The translations under genes and the position numbers were made by a program. From Nocardiopsis trehalosi NBRC 14201 (GTDB lineage Bacteria; Actinomycetota; Actinomycetes; Streptosporangiales; Streptosporangiaceae), in the NCBI RefSeq assembly GCF_001552555.1, contig NZ_BCRK01000021.1, forward strand, positions 1-51,846: a stretch of DNA of 51,846 nucleotides. Direction: 5' to 3'. The notes under the pieces are model-generated. The model was not told the origin of the DNA. It ran no database searches and saw nothing but the letters and a program-made list of their open reading frames with translations. This document shows, piece by piece, positions 39,833-49,004 of this stretch; position 1 is the first letter of the stretch, and the number at the start of each line of letters is the position of its first letter.

Positions 39833-41377
39833 ATGACAGGACCCTCCGAGATCGCGGTCGGCGGCGGCCCCCTCGCCCCCGCCGACGTCGTCGCCGCCGC
39901 ACGCGGCGGGGCGCGCGTCGTGCTGACCGCCGAGGCCCGCTCCGCGCTGGCCCGCGGCCGCGCCCGCGTGCGCGCCCTCGCCGAACGCGACACCCCCGCC
40001 TACGGCATCAGCACCGGGTTCGGCGCGCTGGCCACCCGGCACATCGCCCCCGACCTGCGCGCCCGGTTGCAGCGCTCGCTCATCCGCTCCCACGCCGCCG
40101 GCTCCGGGCCGGAGGTGGAGCGCGAGGTCGTCCGGGCGCTCATGCTGCTGCGGCTGCGCACCCTGGCCACCGGGCACACCGGCGTCGAACCCGCCACCGC
40201 CGACGCCCTCGCCGGGCTGCTCAACGCCGGGATCACCCCGGTGGTGCGCGAGTACGGCAGCCTCGGCTGCTCCGGCGACCTCGCCCCGCTCGCCCACGTC
40301 GCGCTGGCGCTGATGGGCGAGGGCGAGGTCCGCGACGCCGGCGGCGCCCTGCTGCCCGCCGCCGACGCGCTGCGCGCCGCCGGGCTCGACCCGGTCGCCC
40401 CGGCCGCCAAGGAGGGGCTGGCGCTCATCAACGGCACCGACGGCATGCTCGGCATGCTCGTCCTGGCCTGCCACGACCTCGACCTGCTGCTGCGCACCGC
40501 CGACATCACCGCCGCCATGAGCGTCGAGGCGCTGCTCGGGACCGACCGGGTGTTCGCCGCCGACCTCCAGGAGCTGCGCCCCCACCCCGGGCAGGCGGCC
40601 GCCGCCGCCAACATGCGGGCGCTGCTCGCCGGGTCCGGCATCGTCGCCTCGCACCGCGGCGCCGACTGCACCCGGGTGCAGGACGCCTACTCGCTGCGGT
40701 GCGCCCCGCAGGTGGCCGGCGCCGCCCGCGACACCCTCGCCCACGCCCGCACGGTCGCCGAGCGCGAACTCGCCGCCGCCGTCGACAACCCCGTGGTGCT
40801 GGCCGACGGCCGGGTGGAGTCCAACGGCAACTTCCACGGCGCCCCCCTCGCCCACGTCCTGGACTTCCTCGCCATCTGCGCCGCCGACGTCGCCTCCATC
40901 GCCGAGCGCCGCACCGACCGCATGCTCGACACCGCCCGCTCCCACGGGCTGCCCGCGTTCCTCGCCGACGACCCCGGCGTCGACTCCGGGCACATGATCG
41001 CCCAGTACACCCAGGCCGCGATCGTCTCGGAGCTGAAGCGGCTGGCCGTCCCCGCCTCCGTCGACTCCATCCCCAGCTCCGCCATGCAGGAGGACCACGT
41101 CTCCATGGGGTGGGCGGCGGCGCGCAAGCTCCGCCGCTCCCTGGACGGGCTCACCCGGGTCCTCGCCGTGGAGCTGCTGACCGCCGCCCGCGCCCTGGAC
41201 CTGCGCGCCCCGCTGGCGCCCGCCCCGGCCACTGCGGCCGTGCGCGACGCGCTGCGCGCCCGCGTCCCCGGCCCCGGACCCGACCGCCACCTGGCGCCCG
41301 AGATCGACGCGGCCACCGCCCTCGTCGCCGACGGCACCGCCGTCGCCGCGGCGGCGTCCGTCGCCCCGCTGGTCTGA
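39833..41377 (+). CDS. hutH: Histidine ammonia-lyase
   Basis: 514 residues. First step of histidine degradation, giving urocanate and ammonia. The catalytic MIO cofactor forms from CSG (146-148) in [14 protein letters not shown]; most characterised enzymes have ASG. Other family motifs are [12 protein letters not shown] and [10 protein letters not shown]. The ATG follows AGGGGGT. It is 20 bp before hutU and starts the hut operon. The 230-bp region upstream has no clear promoter box but follows the HTH gene and its dyad. Confidence 0.95.
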   Translation: MTGPSEIAVGGGPLAPADVVAAARGGARVVLTAEARSALARGRARVRALAERDTPAYGISTGFGALATRHIAPDLRARLQRSLIRSHAAGSGPEVEREVVRALMLLRLRTLATGHTGVEPATADALAGLLNAGITPVVREYGSLGCSGDLAPLAHVALALMGEGEVRDAGGALLPAADALRAAGLDPVAPAAKEGLALINGTDGMLGMLVLACHDLDLLLRTADITAAMSVEALLGTDRVFAADLQELRPHPGQAAAAANMRALLAGSGIVASHRGADCTRVQDAYSLRCAPQVAGAARDTLAHARTVAERELAAAVDNPVVLADGRVESNGNFHGAPLAHVLDFLAICAADVASIAERRTDRMLDTARSHGLPAFLADDPGVDSGHMIAQYTQAAIVSELKRLAVPASVDSIPSSAMQEDHVSMGWAAARKLRRSLDGLTRVLAVELLTAARALDLRAPLAPAPATAAVRDALRARVPGPGPDRHLAPEIDAATALVADGTAVAAAASVAPLV

Positions 41378-41397
41378 CCCGCGAGAAAGGGACCCGC

Positions 41398-43068
41398 ATG
41401 ACCCACCACGCCACCGCCGGCCCGCGCCCCGTCCGGGCGCCGCGCGGCACCACCCGCACCGCCCGGGGCTGGAGCCAGGAGGCCGCCCTGCGCATGCTGC
41501 ACAACAACCTCGATCCCGACGTCGCCGAACACCCCGACGACCTGGTCGTCTACGGCGGCACCGGGCGCGCGGTCCGCGACTGGGCGAGCTTCGACCGCAT
41601 CACGGCCACGCTGCGCGGCCTCGCCGACGACGAGACCCTGCTGGTGCAGTCGGGGCGGCCCGTCGGCGTGCTGCGCACCCACGAATGGGCGCCGCGGGTC
41701 CTCATCGCCAACGCCAACCTGGTCGGCGACTGGTCCACCTGGGAGGAGTTCCGCCGCCTCGACGCCCTCGGCCTCACCATGTACGGGCAGATGACCGCCG
41801 GGTCGTGGATCTACATCGGCACGCAGGGCATCCTCCAGGGCACCTACGAGACGTTCGGCGCGATCGCCGCCCAGCGGTTCGGCGGGTCGCTCGCCGGCAC
41901 CCTCACCCTCACCGCCGGGCTCGGCGGCATGGGCGGGGCCCAGCCGCTCGCCGTCACCATGAACGGCGGGGTGGCGCTCGTCGTGGAGTGCGACCCGGCG
42001 CGCGTCGACCGCCGGCTGCGCACCGGCTACCTGGACGTGCGCGCCGACGGGCTCGACGACGCGCTGCGCCGGGCCGAGCGGGCGCGCGCCGACCGCGTCC
42101 CGCTGTCGATCGGCGTCGTCGGCAACGCGGCGGAGCTGGTGCCGGAGATCCTGCGCCGGGGCGCCCACGTCGACGTCGTCACCGACCAGACCTCCGCCCA
42201 CGACCCCCTCGCCTACCTGCCCGCCGGGATGGACCTGGCGCAGTGGCGCGACAGCGCCGCCGCCGACCCCGAGGGGTTCACCGCCCGCGCCCGCGACTCC
42301 ATGGCCGAGCACGTCCGCGCCATGGTCGGGTTCGCCGACGCCGGGGCCGAGGTGTTCGACTACGGCAACTCGCTGCGCGCCGAGGCGCGCGCCGCCGGGT
42401 ACGCGCGGGCGTTCGACTACCCGGGGTTCGTGCCCGCCTACATCCGCCCGCTGTTCTGCGCCGGCAAGGGCCCGTTCCGGTGGGCGGCGCTGTCCGGCGA
42501 CCCCGCCGACATCGCCCGCACCGACCGCGCCGTCCGCGAGCTGTTCCCCGACGACGGCCACCTCGCCCGCTGGCTCGACCTGGCGGGGGAGCGGATCGCC
42601 TTCCAGGGCCTGCCCGCCCGCATCTGCTGGCTGGGGCAGGGCGAGCGCGCGGCGGCCGGGCTCCGGTTCAACGAGCTGGTCGCCGCCGGCGAGATCAGCG
42701 CCCCGCTCGCCATCGGCCGCGACCACCTGGACACCGGGTCGGTGGCCTCGCCCTACCGCGAGACCGAGGGCATGCGCGACGGTTCGGACGCCATCGCCGA
42801 CTGGCCCCTGCTCAACGCCCTGACCGCCGCCTCCTCGGGCGCCTCCTGGGTGTCGGTCCACCACGGCGGCGGCGTCGGCATCGGCCGGTCGCTGCACGCC
42901 GGGCAGGTGAGCGTCGCCGACGGCACCGACCTGGCGGCGGCCAAGCTCGACCGGGTGCTCACCAACGACCCGGCGACCGGGGTGCTCCGCCACGCCGACG
43001 CCGGTTACCCGGAGGCGCGCGCCAGCGCCGAGCGCCACGGCCTGCGCATTCCCATGGACGAGGGGTGA
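41398..43068 (+). CDS. hutU: Urocanate hydratase
   Basis: 556 residues, typical. It converts urocanate to imidazolonepropionate with tightly bound NAD. Motifs include [39 protein letters not shown] and the signature [16 protein letters not shown] near residue 402. The start ATG follows GAGAAAGGGA. Co-transcribed with hutH. Confidence 0.97.
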   Translation: MTHHATAGPRPVRAPRGTTRTARGWSQEAALRMLHNNLDPDVAEHPDDLVVYGGTGRAVRDWASFDRITATLRGLADDETLLVQSGRPVGVLRTHEWAPRVLIANANLVGDWSTWEEFRRLDALGLTMYGQMTAGSWIYIGTQGILQGTYETFGAIAAQRFGGSLAGTLTLTAGLGGMGGAQPLAVTMNGGVALVVECDPARVDRRLRTGYLDVRADGLDDALRRAERARADRVPLSIGVVGNAAELVPEILRRGAHVDVVTDQTSAHDPLAYLPAGMDLAQWRDSAAADPEGFTARARDSMAEHVRAMVGFADAGAEVFDYGNSLRAEARAAGYARAFDYPGFVPAYIRPLFCAGKGPFRWAALSGDPADIARTDRAVRELFPDDGHLARWLDLAGERIAFQGLPARICWLGQGERAAAGLRFNELVAAGEISAPLAIGRDHLDTGSVASPYRETEGMRDGSDAIADWPLLNALTAASSGASWVSVHHGGGVGIGRSLHAGQVSVADGTDLAAAKLDRVLTNDPATGVLRHADAGYPEARASAERHGLRIPMDEG

Positions 43069-43133
43069 GGGGTGGCGCCGCGCGCGGGTAGGAGCGCACC
43101 GAGGAGGAGTCCGCGAGTCGGAACGGAGGGATC

Positions 43134-44351
43134 ATGAGCGACACGTTCGACGCTCTGTGGGCCGCGCTGGCCCCGCTGGGCCGGCACCGCACCACCGGCG
43201 GCTACCGGAGGTTCACCTGGGGGCCGGCCGACACCGAGGTCCGCGCCTGGTTCACCGCCGCCGCGGCGGAGCGCGGGCTGGACGTCCGCACCGACCGCAA
43301 CGGCAACCTGTGGGCGTGGTGGGGGGAGCCGGGGCCCGACGCCGTCGTCACCGGGTCGCACCTGGACTCCGTCCCCGACGGGGGCGCCTTCGACGGGCCG
43401 CTCGGCGTCGTCTCCGCGCTGGCCGCCGTCGACGCGCTGCGGGCGCGCGGGGTGCGCCCCGCGCGGCCCCTGGCCGTCACCGTGTTCGTGGAGGAGGAGG
43501 GCGCCCGCTTCGGCGTGCCCTGCCTCGGGTCGCGGCTGCTCACCGGCGCCATCACCCCCGGCCGGGCGGCCGGGCTCACCGACGCCGCCGGCACCACCTA
43601 CGCCGCCGCCATGGCCGCGGCCGGGCTCGACCCCGAGCACATGGGCCCCGACCCCGACCTGCTCGCTGGCATCGGGGCGTTCGTGGAGCTGCACATCGAA
43701 CAGGGGCGCGGCCTGGTGCACACCGGCCACCCGGTGGGCGTGGCCGGCGCGGTGTGGCCGCACGGCCGCTGGCGGCTCGACTTCTCCGGGCGGGCCGACC
43801 ACGCCGGCACCACCCCGCTGGCCGACCGCAGCGACCCGATGCTGCCCTTCGCGGCGACCGTGCTCGCCGCCCGCGCGGCGGCGGCCGAGCACGGCGCCCT
43901 CGCCACGATCGGCAAGGTGCTGGCCGTGCCCAACGGCACCAACGCCATCCCATCGCGGGTGCGCGCCTGGCTGGACGCCCGCGCCCCCGACGAGGCCGCA
44001 CTGCGCGCGGTCACCGCCCAGGTCGACGCCGCCGCGCGCGCCGCCGCCACCGACAACGGGGTCCTGCTCACCACCTACCAGGAGTCCGCCAGCCCCATCG
44101 TGCGGTTCCAGACGGCGCTGCGCGACCGGATCGCGGCCGTCGCCGGCGGCGGTCCCGGCGAGCCCGTCCCGGTGCTGCCCACCGGCGCCGGCCACGACGC
44201 CGCGGTGCTCGCCGCCCAGGTGCCGACCGCCATGCTGTTCGTGCGCAACCCCACCGGGGTCTCCCACGCCCCCGACGAGCACGCCGACACCGCCGACTGC
44301 CACCGCGGCGTGGCCGCCCTCGCCGACACCCTCGCGGCGCTGGCCGGATGA
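43134..44351 (+). CDS. M20-family amidohydrolase (allantoate amidohydrolase-like) in the hut operon
   Basis: 405 residues. Peptidase M20 metal ligands are evident: H76 and D78 in GSHLDSVPDGG, D87 in AFDG, and E121/E122 in VEEEGARFG; a later VELHIEQG and a C-terminal SHAPDEHAD supply the rest. The family includes allantoate amidohydrolases and N-carbamoyl amino-acid hydrolases. Because the operon lacks HutG but has HutF, which makes N-formylglutamate, this enzyme is a candidate N-formylglutamate deformylase. The same gene is found in hut clusters of Streptomyces. It is 65 bp after hutU, with ATG at 43134 after AACGGAGGG. Confidence 0.85.
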   Translation: MSDTFDALWAALAPLGRHRTTGGYRRFTWGPADTEVRAWFTAAAAERGLDVRTDRNGNLWAWWGEPGPDAVVTGSHLDSVPDGGAFDGPLGVVSALAAVDALRARGVRPARPLAVTVFVEEEGARFGVPCLGSRLLTGAITPGRAAGLTDAAGTTYAAAMAAAGLDPEHMGPDPDLLAGIGAFVELHIEQGRGLVHTGHPVGVAGAVWPHGRWRLDFSGRADHAGTTPLADRSDPMLPFAATVLAARAAAAEHGALATIGKVLAVPNGTNAIPSRVRAWLDARAPDEAALRAVTAQVDAAARAAATDNGVLLTTYQESASPIVRFQTALRDRIAAVAGGGPGEPVPVLPTGAGHDAAVLAAQVPTAMLFVRNPTGVSHAPDEHADTADCHRGVAALADTLAALAG

Positions 44352-44390
44352 CCCCCGCACGCGGCGGCGCGCACGGACGAGAGGAGCCGC

Positions 44391-45797
44391 ATGGCGACCG
44401 TTGACGCCGCAGGACGCTACTGGTGCGAATGGGCGCTGGTGGACACCCACCCCAGCGCCGCCGCGGCGACCCCCGGGGTCCTCCTGGAGGTCGGCGGCGG
44501 CCGCTTCACCGCCGTCGGCACCGCCCCCGCGCCGCCGCCCGGCGCCGAGCGGCTGCCCGGCCTCACCCTGCCCGGCCTGGCCAACGCCCACTCCCACGCC
44601 TTCCACCGGGCGCTGCGCGGGCGCACCGGCGAGCACGGCGGCAGCTTCTGGACCTGGCGCGAGCGCATGTACGCCGTCGCCGACCGGCTCGACCCCGACT
44701 CCTACCACCGGCTCGCCCGCGCCGTGTACGCCGAGATGGCGCTGGCCGGCATCACCTGCGTCGGCGAGTTCCACTACCTGCACCACGGCCCCGGCGGCCG
44801 CCCCTACGCCGACCCCAACGCCATGGGCGCCGCCCTGGTCGCCGCGGCCGCCGACGCCGGAATCCGCATCACCCTGCTCGACACCCTCTACCTGCGCGGC
44901 GGGCTCACCGCCGACGGCACCCACGCGCCGCTGTCGGGCACCACCACCCGCTTCGGGGACGCCGACGCCGACGCCTGGGCCGAGCGCGTCGCCGCGTTCC
45001 GGCCCGGCGGCGGCCACGCCAAGGTCGGCGCCGCCGTCCACTCGGTGCGGGCCGTGCCGCGCGCCGCCGTCGCCCGGGTCGCCGACCTGCACCGCGACGC
45101 CGGGTGGGCGTCGCTGCACGTCCACCTCTCCGAGCAGCCCGCCGAGAACGAGGCGTGCCGCGCCGCGTACGGCCGCACGCCCACCGAACTGCTGGACGAC
45201 ACCGGGCTGCTCGCCGCGGGGCCCGTCCTGGTGCACGCCACCCACCTCACCGGCGCCGACACCGCCCTCGTCCGCTCCTCCCCGGCGGCGGTCTGCCTGT
45301 GCCCCACGACCGAGCGCGACCTCGCCGACGGCCTGCCGCCGCTGGCCGGGTTCGAGGGGGTGGCGGTCGCCCTGGGCAGCGACGGCCACTCCACCATCGA
45401 CATGTTCGAGGAGGCGCGCGGCGCGGAGATGCACGAGCGGCTGCGCACCGGGCGGCGCGGCACCCGCCCGTCGTCGCTGCTGCTGGAGGGGCTGCACGGC
45501 CACGGCCACGGCGACGCCCTCGGCTGGACGGGCGACGGCCCCGGCGGGGCGGACCCGGCGGCGGGCTGGATCGCCCCCGGCCTCCGCGCCGACCTGCTCA
45601 CCCTCGATCTCGACGGGGTGCGGCTGGCCGGGTTCGACCCGGACGCCGCGACCGACGCCGTCGTGGCCGCCGCGACCGCCGCCGACGTCCGCCACGTCAT
45701 GGCCGACGGGCGGTGGATCGTCCGCGACCGCGCCCACCTGTCCGTCCCCGACGCCGCCCGCGACCTCGACGCCGCCATCCGGGAGCTGACCTCATGA
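44391..45797 (+). CDS. hutF: Formimidoylglutamate deiminase
   Basis: 468 residues. An amidohydrolase-superfamily protein with metal-binding [13 protein letters not shown] (His-x-His), later [14 protein letters not shown], and [12 protein letters not shown]. HutF releases ammonia from N-formimidoyl-L-glutamate to give N-formyl-L-glutamate. The ATG follows GAGAGGAG. Its stop overlaps the hutI start (ATGA), showing translational coupling. Confidence 0.93.
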   Translation: MATVDAAGRYWCEWALVDTHPSAAAATPGVLLEVGGGRFTAVGTAPAPPPGAERLPGLTLPGLANAHSHAFHRALRGRTGEHGGSFWTWRERMYAVADRLDPDSYHRLARAVYAEMALAGITCVGEFHYLHHGPGGRPYADPNAMGAALVAAAADAGIRITLLDTLYLRGGLTADGTHAPLSGTTTRFGDADADAWAERVAAFRPGGGHAKVGAAVHSVRAVPRAAVARVADLHRDAGWASLHVHLSEQPAENEACRAAYGRTPTELLDDTGLLAAGPVLVHATHLTGADTALVRSSPAAVCLCPTTERDLADGLPPLAGFEGVAVALGSDGHSTIDMFEEARGAEMHERLRTGRRGTRPSSLLLEGLHGHGHGDALGWTGDGPGGADPAAGWIAPGLRADLLTLDLDGVRLAGFDPDAATDAVVAAATAADVRHVMADGRWIVRDRAHLSVPDAARDLDAAIRELTS

Positions 45798-46999
45798 CCG
45801 CACCCGCCGCCCGCTCACTGCTCGTGGACCGCATCGGGGTGCTCGCCACCCTCGACCCCGCGCTGGGCACCGGGCCGCTCGGCCTGGTCGACGACGCCGC
45901 CCTGGTGTTCGACGGCGGGCGCGTCGCCTGGGTGGGGCGGGCCGCGCACGCCCCGGCCGCCGACACCCGGGTGGACGCCGCGGGGCGGTGCGTCGTCCCC
46001 GGGTTCGTGGACGGCCACGCGCACCTGGTGTTCGCCGGGGACCGGGGCGCCGAGTTCGCCGCCCGCATGGCCGGCCGCCCCTACGAGGCCGGCGGCATCC
46101 GCACCACGGTGGCGGCCACCCGCGCCGCCACCGACGCCGAGCTGCACGCGACGGCGGCCCGCCTGGTGGCCGAGGCCCGCGCCCAGGGCACCACCACCCT
46201 GGAGATCAAGTCGGGGTACGGGCTGACCGTCGGCGACGAGGAGCGGTCGCTGCGGGTCGCCGCCCGCCTCACCGAGGAGACCACCTTCCTCGGCGCGCAC
46301 GTGGTGCCCGCCGAGTACGCCGACGACCCGGCGGGCTACGTCGACCTGGTCACCGGCCCCATGCTCGACGCGTGCGCCCCGCACGCCCGCTGGATCGACG
46401 TGTTCTGCGAGCGGGGCGCGTTCGACGGCGACGCAGCGCGCCGCGTCCTGGCCGCCGGGCGGGAGAAGGGCCTGCTCGGCCGGGTCCACGGCAACCAGCT
46501 GGGGGAGGGGCCGGGGGTGGCGGTCGCCGTGGAGGCGGGCGCGGCCTCGGTCGACCACTGCACCCACCTGTCGCCCGCCGACGTGGACGCGCTCGCCCAG
46601 GCGGGCGGGCCGGGCGGCACCGTCGCCACGCTGCTGCCGGGCGTGGACTTCTCCACCCGCCAGCCCTACCCGGACGCGCGGGCGCTGATCGACGCGGGCG
46701 CCGCCGTCGCGCTGGCGACCGACTGCAACCCGGGGTCCTGCTACACCTCCAGCATGGGGTTCGTCATCGCCCTGGCGGTCCGCGAGATGCGCATGACGCC
46801 GGAGGAGGCGCTGGCCGCCGCCACCCGGGGCGGCGCGCGGTCGCTGCGCCGCGACGACGTCGGCCACCTCGCCCCCGGCGCCCGCGCCGACGCCGTCCTG
46901 CTCGACGCCCCCTCGCCGGTCCACCTCGCCTACCGCCCCGGCGTCCCCCTGGCCGCCGCCGTCTGGAAGAACGGCACCCTCACCGCCGGCCACCCCTGA
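45794..46999 (+). CDS. hutI: Imidazolonepropionase
   Basis: 401 residues. Amidohydrolase fold with metal site [19 protein letters not shown], substrate loop [17 protein letters not shown], and the late [14 protein letters not shown]. It hydrolyses imidazolonepropionate to formiminoglutamate. The start codon overlaps the hutF stop by four bases. It is the last gene of the hut operon; a toxin-antitoxin pair follows after 59 bp. Confidence 0.95.
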   Translation: MTAPAARSLLVDRIGVLATLDPALGTGPLGLVDDAALVFDGGRVAWVGRAAHAPAADTRVDAAGRCVVPGFVDGHAHLVFAGDRGAEFAARMAGRPYEAGGIRTTVAATRAATDAELHATAARLVAEARAQGTTTLEIKSGYGLTVGDEERSLRVAARLTEETTFLGAHVVPAEYADDPAGYVDLVTGPMLDACAPHARWIDVFCERGAFDGDAARRVLAAGREKGLLGRVHGNQLGEGPGVAVAVEAGAASVDHCTHLSPADVDALAQAGGPGGTVATLLPGVDFSTRQPYPDARALIDAGAAVALATDCNPGSCYTSSMGFVIALAVREMRMTPEEALAAATRGGARSLRRDDVGHLAPGARADAVLLDAPSPVHLAYRPGVPLAAAVWKNGTLTAGHP

Positions 47000-47058
47000 C
47001 CACCCACCGCGCCCCCGAAATTGTGCGTTTCCCCTGCGGAGCGGGTATGGCTGTGGTT

Positions 47059-47301
47059 ATGGTGAAGCGCGTGACCGTCAATATCGACATGCCCGACGAC
47101 CTCCGGACCCGGCTGAGCGCCGAGGCCGAGACGCGCGGGATGACCCTGGAGGACCTCGTCCTCCAGCGTTTGCAGGGCGCCCCCCCCGAAGACGCGACAC
47201 CCCGCCGTGAATTCCGTTCCGCCGGCGCCGGCAGAAGCGGCCGTACCGACATTTCGGTGAGAGCCCGCGAGATCCTGCGCGCGGAATGGGGCGGCACGTG
47301 A
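47059..47301 (+). CDS. vapB: VapB-type antitoxin
   Basis: 80 residues. An N-terminal ribbon-helix-helix (RVTVNIDMPDDLRTRLSAEA, then TRGMTLEDLVLQRL) and a C-terminal toxin-binding part ending AREILRAEWGGT, the usual layout of VapB/FitA-like antitoxins. The ATG at 47059 is used; ATG 47047 would add four residues. The stop overlaps the vapC GTG. Composition is less GC-rich than hut, suggesting acquisition. Confidence 0.85.
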   Translation: MVKRVTVNIDMPDDLRTRLSAEAETRGMTLEDLVLQRLQGAPPEDATPRREFRSAGAGRSGRTDISVRAREILRAEWGGT

Positions 47302-47711
47302 CCCTCGTCGTCGACGCCGGCCCCCTGTACGCGCTGGTCGACGCGGACGACGACCACCATGAGGCGGTCGCACGGCTGTTCTCCCGACATCGCGGCCCCC
47401 TCGTCGTCCCCACGTTGGTGATCGCGGAGGTGGCGTACCTCGTAGGCGAACGTATAGGGACGCGTGCGGAGCTCGCGCTACTCGACGACCTTGCGGACGG
47501 GGTGTTCGACGTCGAACCCGTCCATCGGCACGATTGGTCGCGCATCCGCGACCTCGTCGAGAAGTACGCCGATCTGCCCATAGGTGCGACGGATGCCTCC
47601 GTGATCGCCGCCGCCGAACGCCTGCACGTCACCGAGGTCGCCACGCTGGACCGACGGCACTTCTCGGTCGTCCGTCCACGGCACGTGGACGCCTTCACCC
47701 TGCTGCCGTGA
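47298..47711 (+). CDS. vapC: VapC-type PIN-domain ribonuclease toxin
   Basis: 137 residues. The PIN acidic residues are in place: D6 in VVDAGPLYALV, E44 in VIAEVAYL, D99 in GATDASVIAAAERL, and D118 in VATLDRRHF. VapC toxins cleave specific tRNA or rRNA and are neutralised by VapB. The GTG at 47298 shares four bases with the vapB stop, the usual coupling; ATG 47286 is an alternative. The catalytic set is intact, so the toxin should be active. Confidence 0.9.
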   Translation: MTLVVDAGPLYALVDADDDHHEAVARLFSRHRGPLVVPTLVIAEVAYLVGERIGTRAELALLDDLADGVFDVEPVHRHDWSRIRDLVEKYADLPIGATDASVIAAAERLHVTEVATLDRRHFSVVRPRHVDAFTLLP

Positions 47712-47843
47712 GGGCGTGCGGGGAACTTACATCGGTGTAGCACGTCCGAAATGCGGCACATGCACCCTTGAGGGGAGTTGGCGCGCCCCGCCGGGCGCAA
47801 TGGAGCGGACCGGCGGGGGCGCGCCCTTCCGTGAGGGGGCCGC

Positions 47844-48935
47844 ATGGCGCTGTGGCGCATCCGCACCGTGGTCGAGGACCGCCCGGGGCAGCTGGCCGGG
47901 GTGGTCGACGCCATGGCCGCCGAGGGCGGCAACATCGTGGGGCTGTCCATCCACGCCGACGCGGCGGGGGTGGTGGACGAGTTCGTGGTCGACGTCCCCG
48001 GCGCACACCACACCCTGCTGCGCGAGGTCGCCCGGCGCAGCGTGGACGACTCCGCGACCGCCGTCCCCGCGCACCCCCGCGAGGTCGGCGACGACGTCAC
48101 CCGCGCCCTGCTGCTCACCGCCCGGCTGCGCGCCGCCCCCAACCGCCTCCCCGAGGCCCTGGGCGAGCTGCTCCGCGCCGACGAGGCGCGGTGGACCAAC
48201 CTCACCCGGCCCGTCGCCGAGTTCCCCGAGGAGCCCGAGACCACGCTGGTCGTGCCCGTCGGACCCCTGCGCGCGGTCCGGCTGCGCCGCACCGACCAGC
48301 CCTTCACCTGGACCGAGTCGGCCCGCGCCGACGCGCTCGTGCGCTCGGTCCTGCCGCCCACCGGCCCCGCGCCGATCGACGGCTCCCTGGTCACCGGCCA
48401 CGGGGTGGAACTGTCCGTCGCCCAGGTGGGCGCCGCCGACGCCGACGCCGTGCAGCGCCTGCACCGGCGGTGCACCGCCGAGACCACGCGCCGCCGCTAC
48501 TTCGCCGGGATGCCCCGGCTCACCCCGGGCATGCTCGCCGTGTTCTGCGACCCCGAGCGGGGCCTCACCCTGGCCGCCCGGCCGAGCGGGGGCGGCGAGC
48601 CGGTCGCCCTGGCGCACCTGATGTACACGCTCGACCCCGGCGTGGGCGAGATCGCGCTGCTGGTCGAGGACGCCTGGCAGGGCCAGGGCGTGGGGACCGC
48701 GCTGACGCGGGCGCTGGCCGCGGTCGCCGCCGACTGGGGCCTGGCGGAGCTGCGGGCGGACACCGTCGCCGGCAACACCGCCATGCAGCGGATCATGCGC
48801 CGGATGGGCGCCGCCATCGGACCGGTCCGCGACGGGGTGGTCCAGGCGCGGCTCCCGGTGGCCGGGACCGCGCCGCCGCGCCTCCCGGGACGGGTGGCGG
48901 GCCTGATGAGCCGACCGGGGGCCGCAGGGGGCTGA
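47844..48935 (+). CDS. ACT-GNAT amino-acid-regulated acetyltransferase
   Basis: 363 residues. The N-terminal ACT domain (about 1-70: LWRIRTVVEDRPGQLAGVVD, then GGNIVGLSIH) is joined to a C-terminal GNAT domain (about 205-345) whose acetyl-CoA loop is GQGVGTALTRAL (the R/Q-x2-G-x-G/A motif). Actinobacterial enzymes of this architecture are protein lysine acetyltransferases controlled by free amino acids. The hut operon and a permease nearby suggest that it senses an amino acid linked to nitrogen catabolism. The ATG follows GAGGGGGCC. A TACATCGGTGTA dyad (47728-47739) lies upstream. Confidence 0.88.
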   Translation: MALWRIRTVVEDRPGQLAGVVDAMAAEGGNIVGLSIHADAAGVVDEFVVDVPGAHHTLLREVARRSVDDSATAVPAHPREVGDDVTRALLLTARLRAAPNRLPEALGELLRADEARWTNLTRPVAEFPEEPETTLVVPVGPLRAVRLRRTDQPFTWTESARADALVRSVLPPTGPAPIDGSLVTGHGVELSVAQVGAADADAVQRLHRRCTAETTRRRYFAGMPRLTPGMLAVFCDPERGLTLAARPSGGGEPVALAHLMYTLDPGVGEIALLVEDAWQGQGVGTALTRALAAVAADWGLAELRADTVAGNTAMQRIMRRMGAAIGPVRDGVVQARLPVAGTAPPRLPGRVAGLMSRPGAAGG

Positions 48936-48949
48936 TTCCCGGAAGGACG

Positions 48950-48989
48950 GCGGGGGAGGCCGGCGAAATGGGGCGCCGGCCTCCCCCGC
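48950..48989. terminator. Bidirectional terminator between the acetyltransferase and permease genes
   Basis: Perfect 16-bp inverted repeat (48950-48965 / 48974-48989) with an 8-nt loop between two convergent genes. Confidence 0.85.
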
Positions 48990-49004
48990 TGACATGCCTC
49001 GACG

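Noticed and set aside
43134-44351. Calling this gene a firm allantoate amidohydrolase of purine degradation
   Set aside because: No other ureide or purine-degradation gene is present, while the operon is for histidine and lacks HutG.
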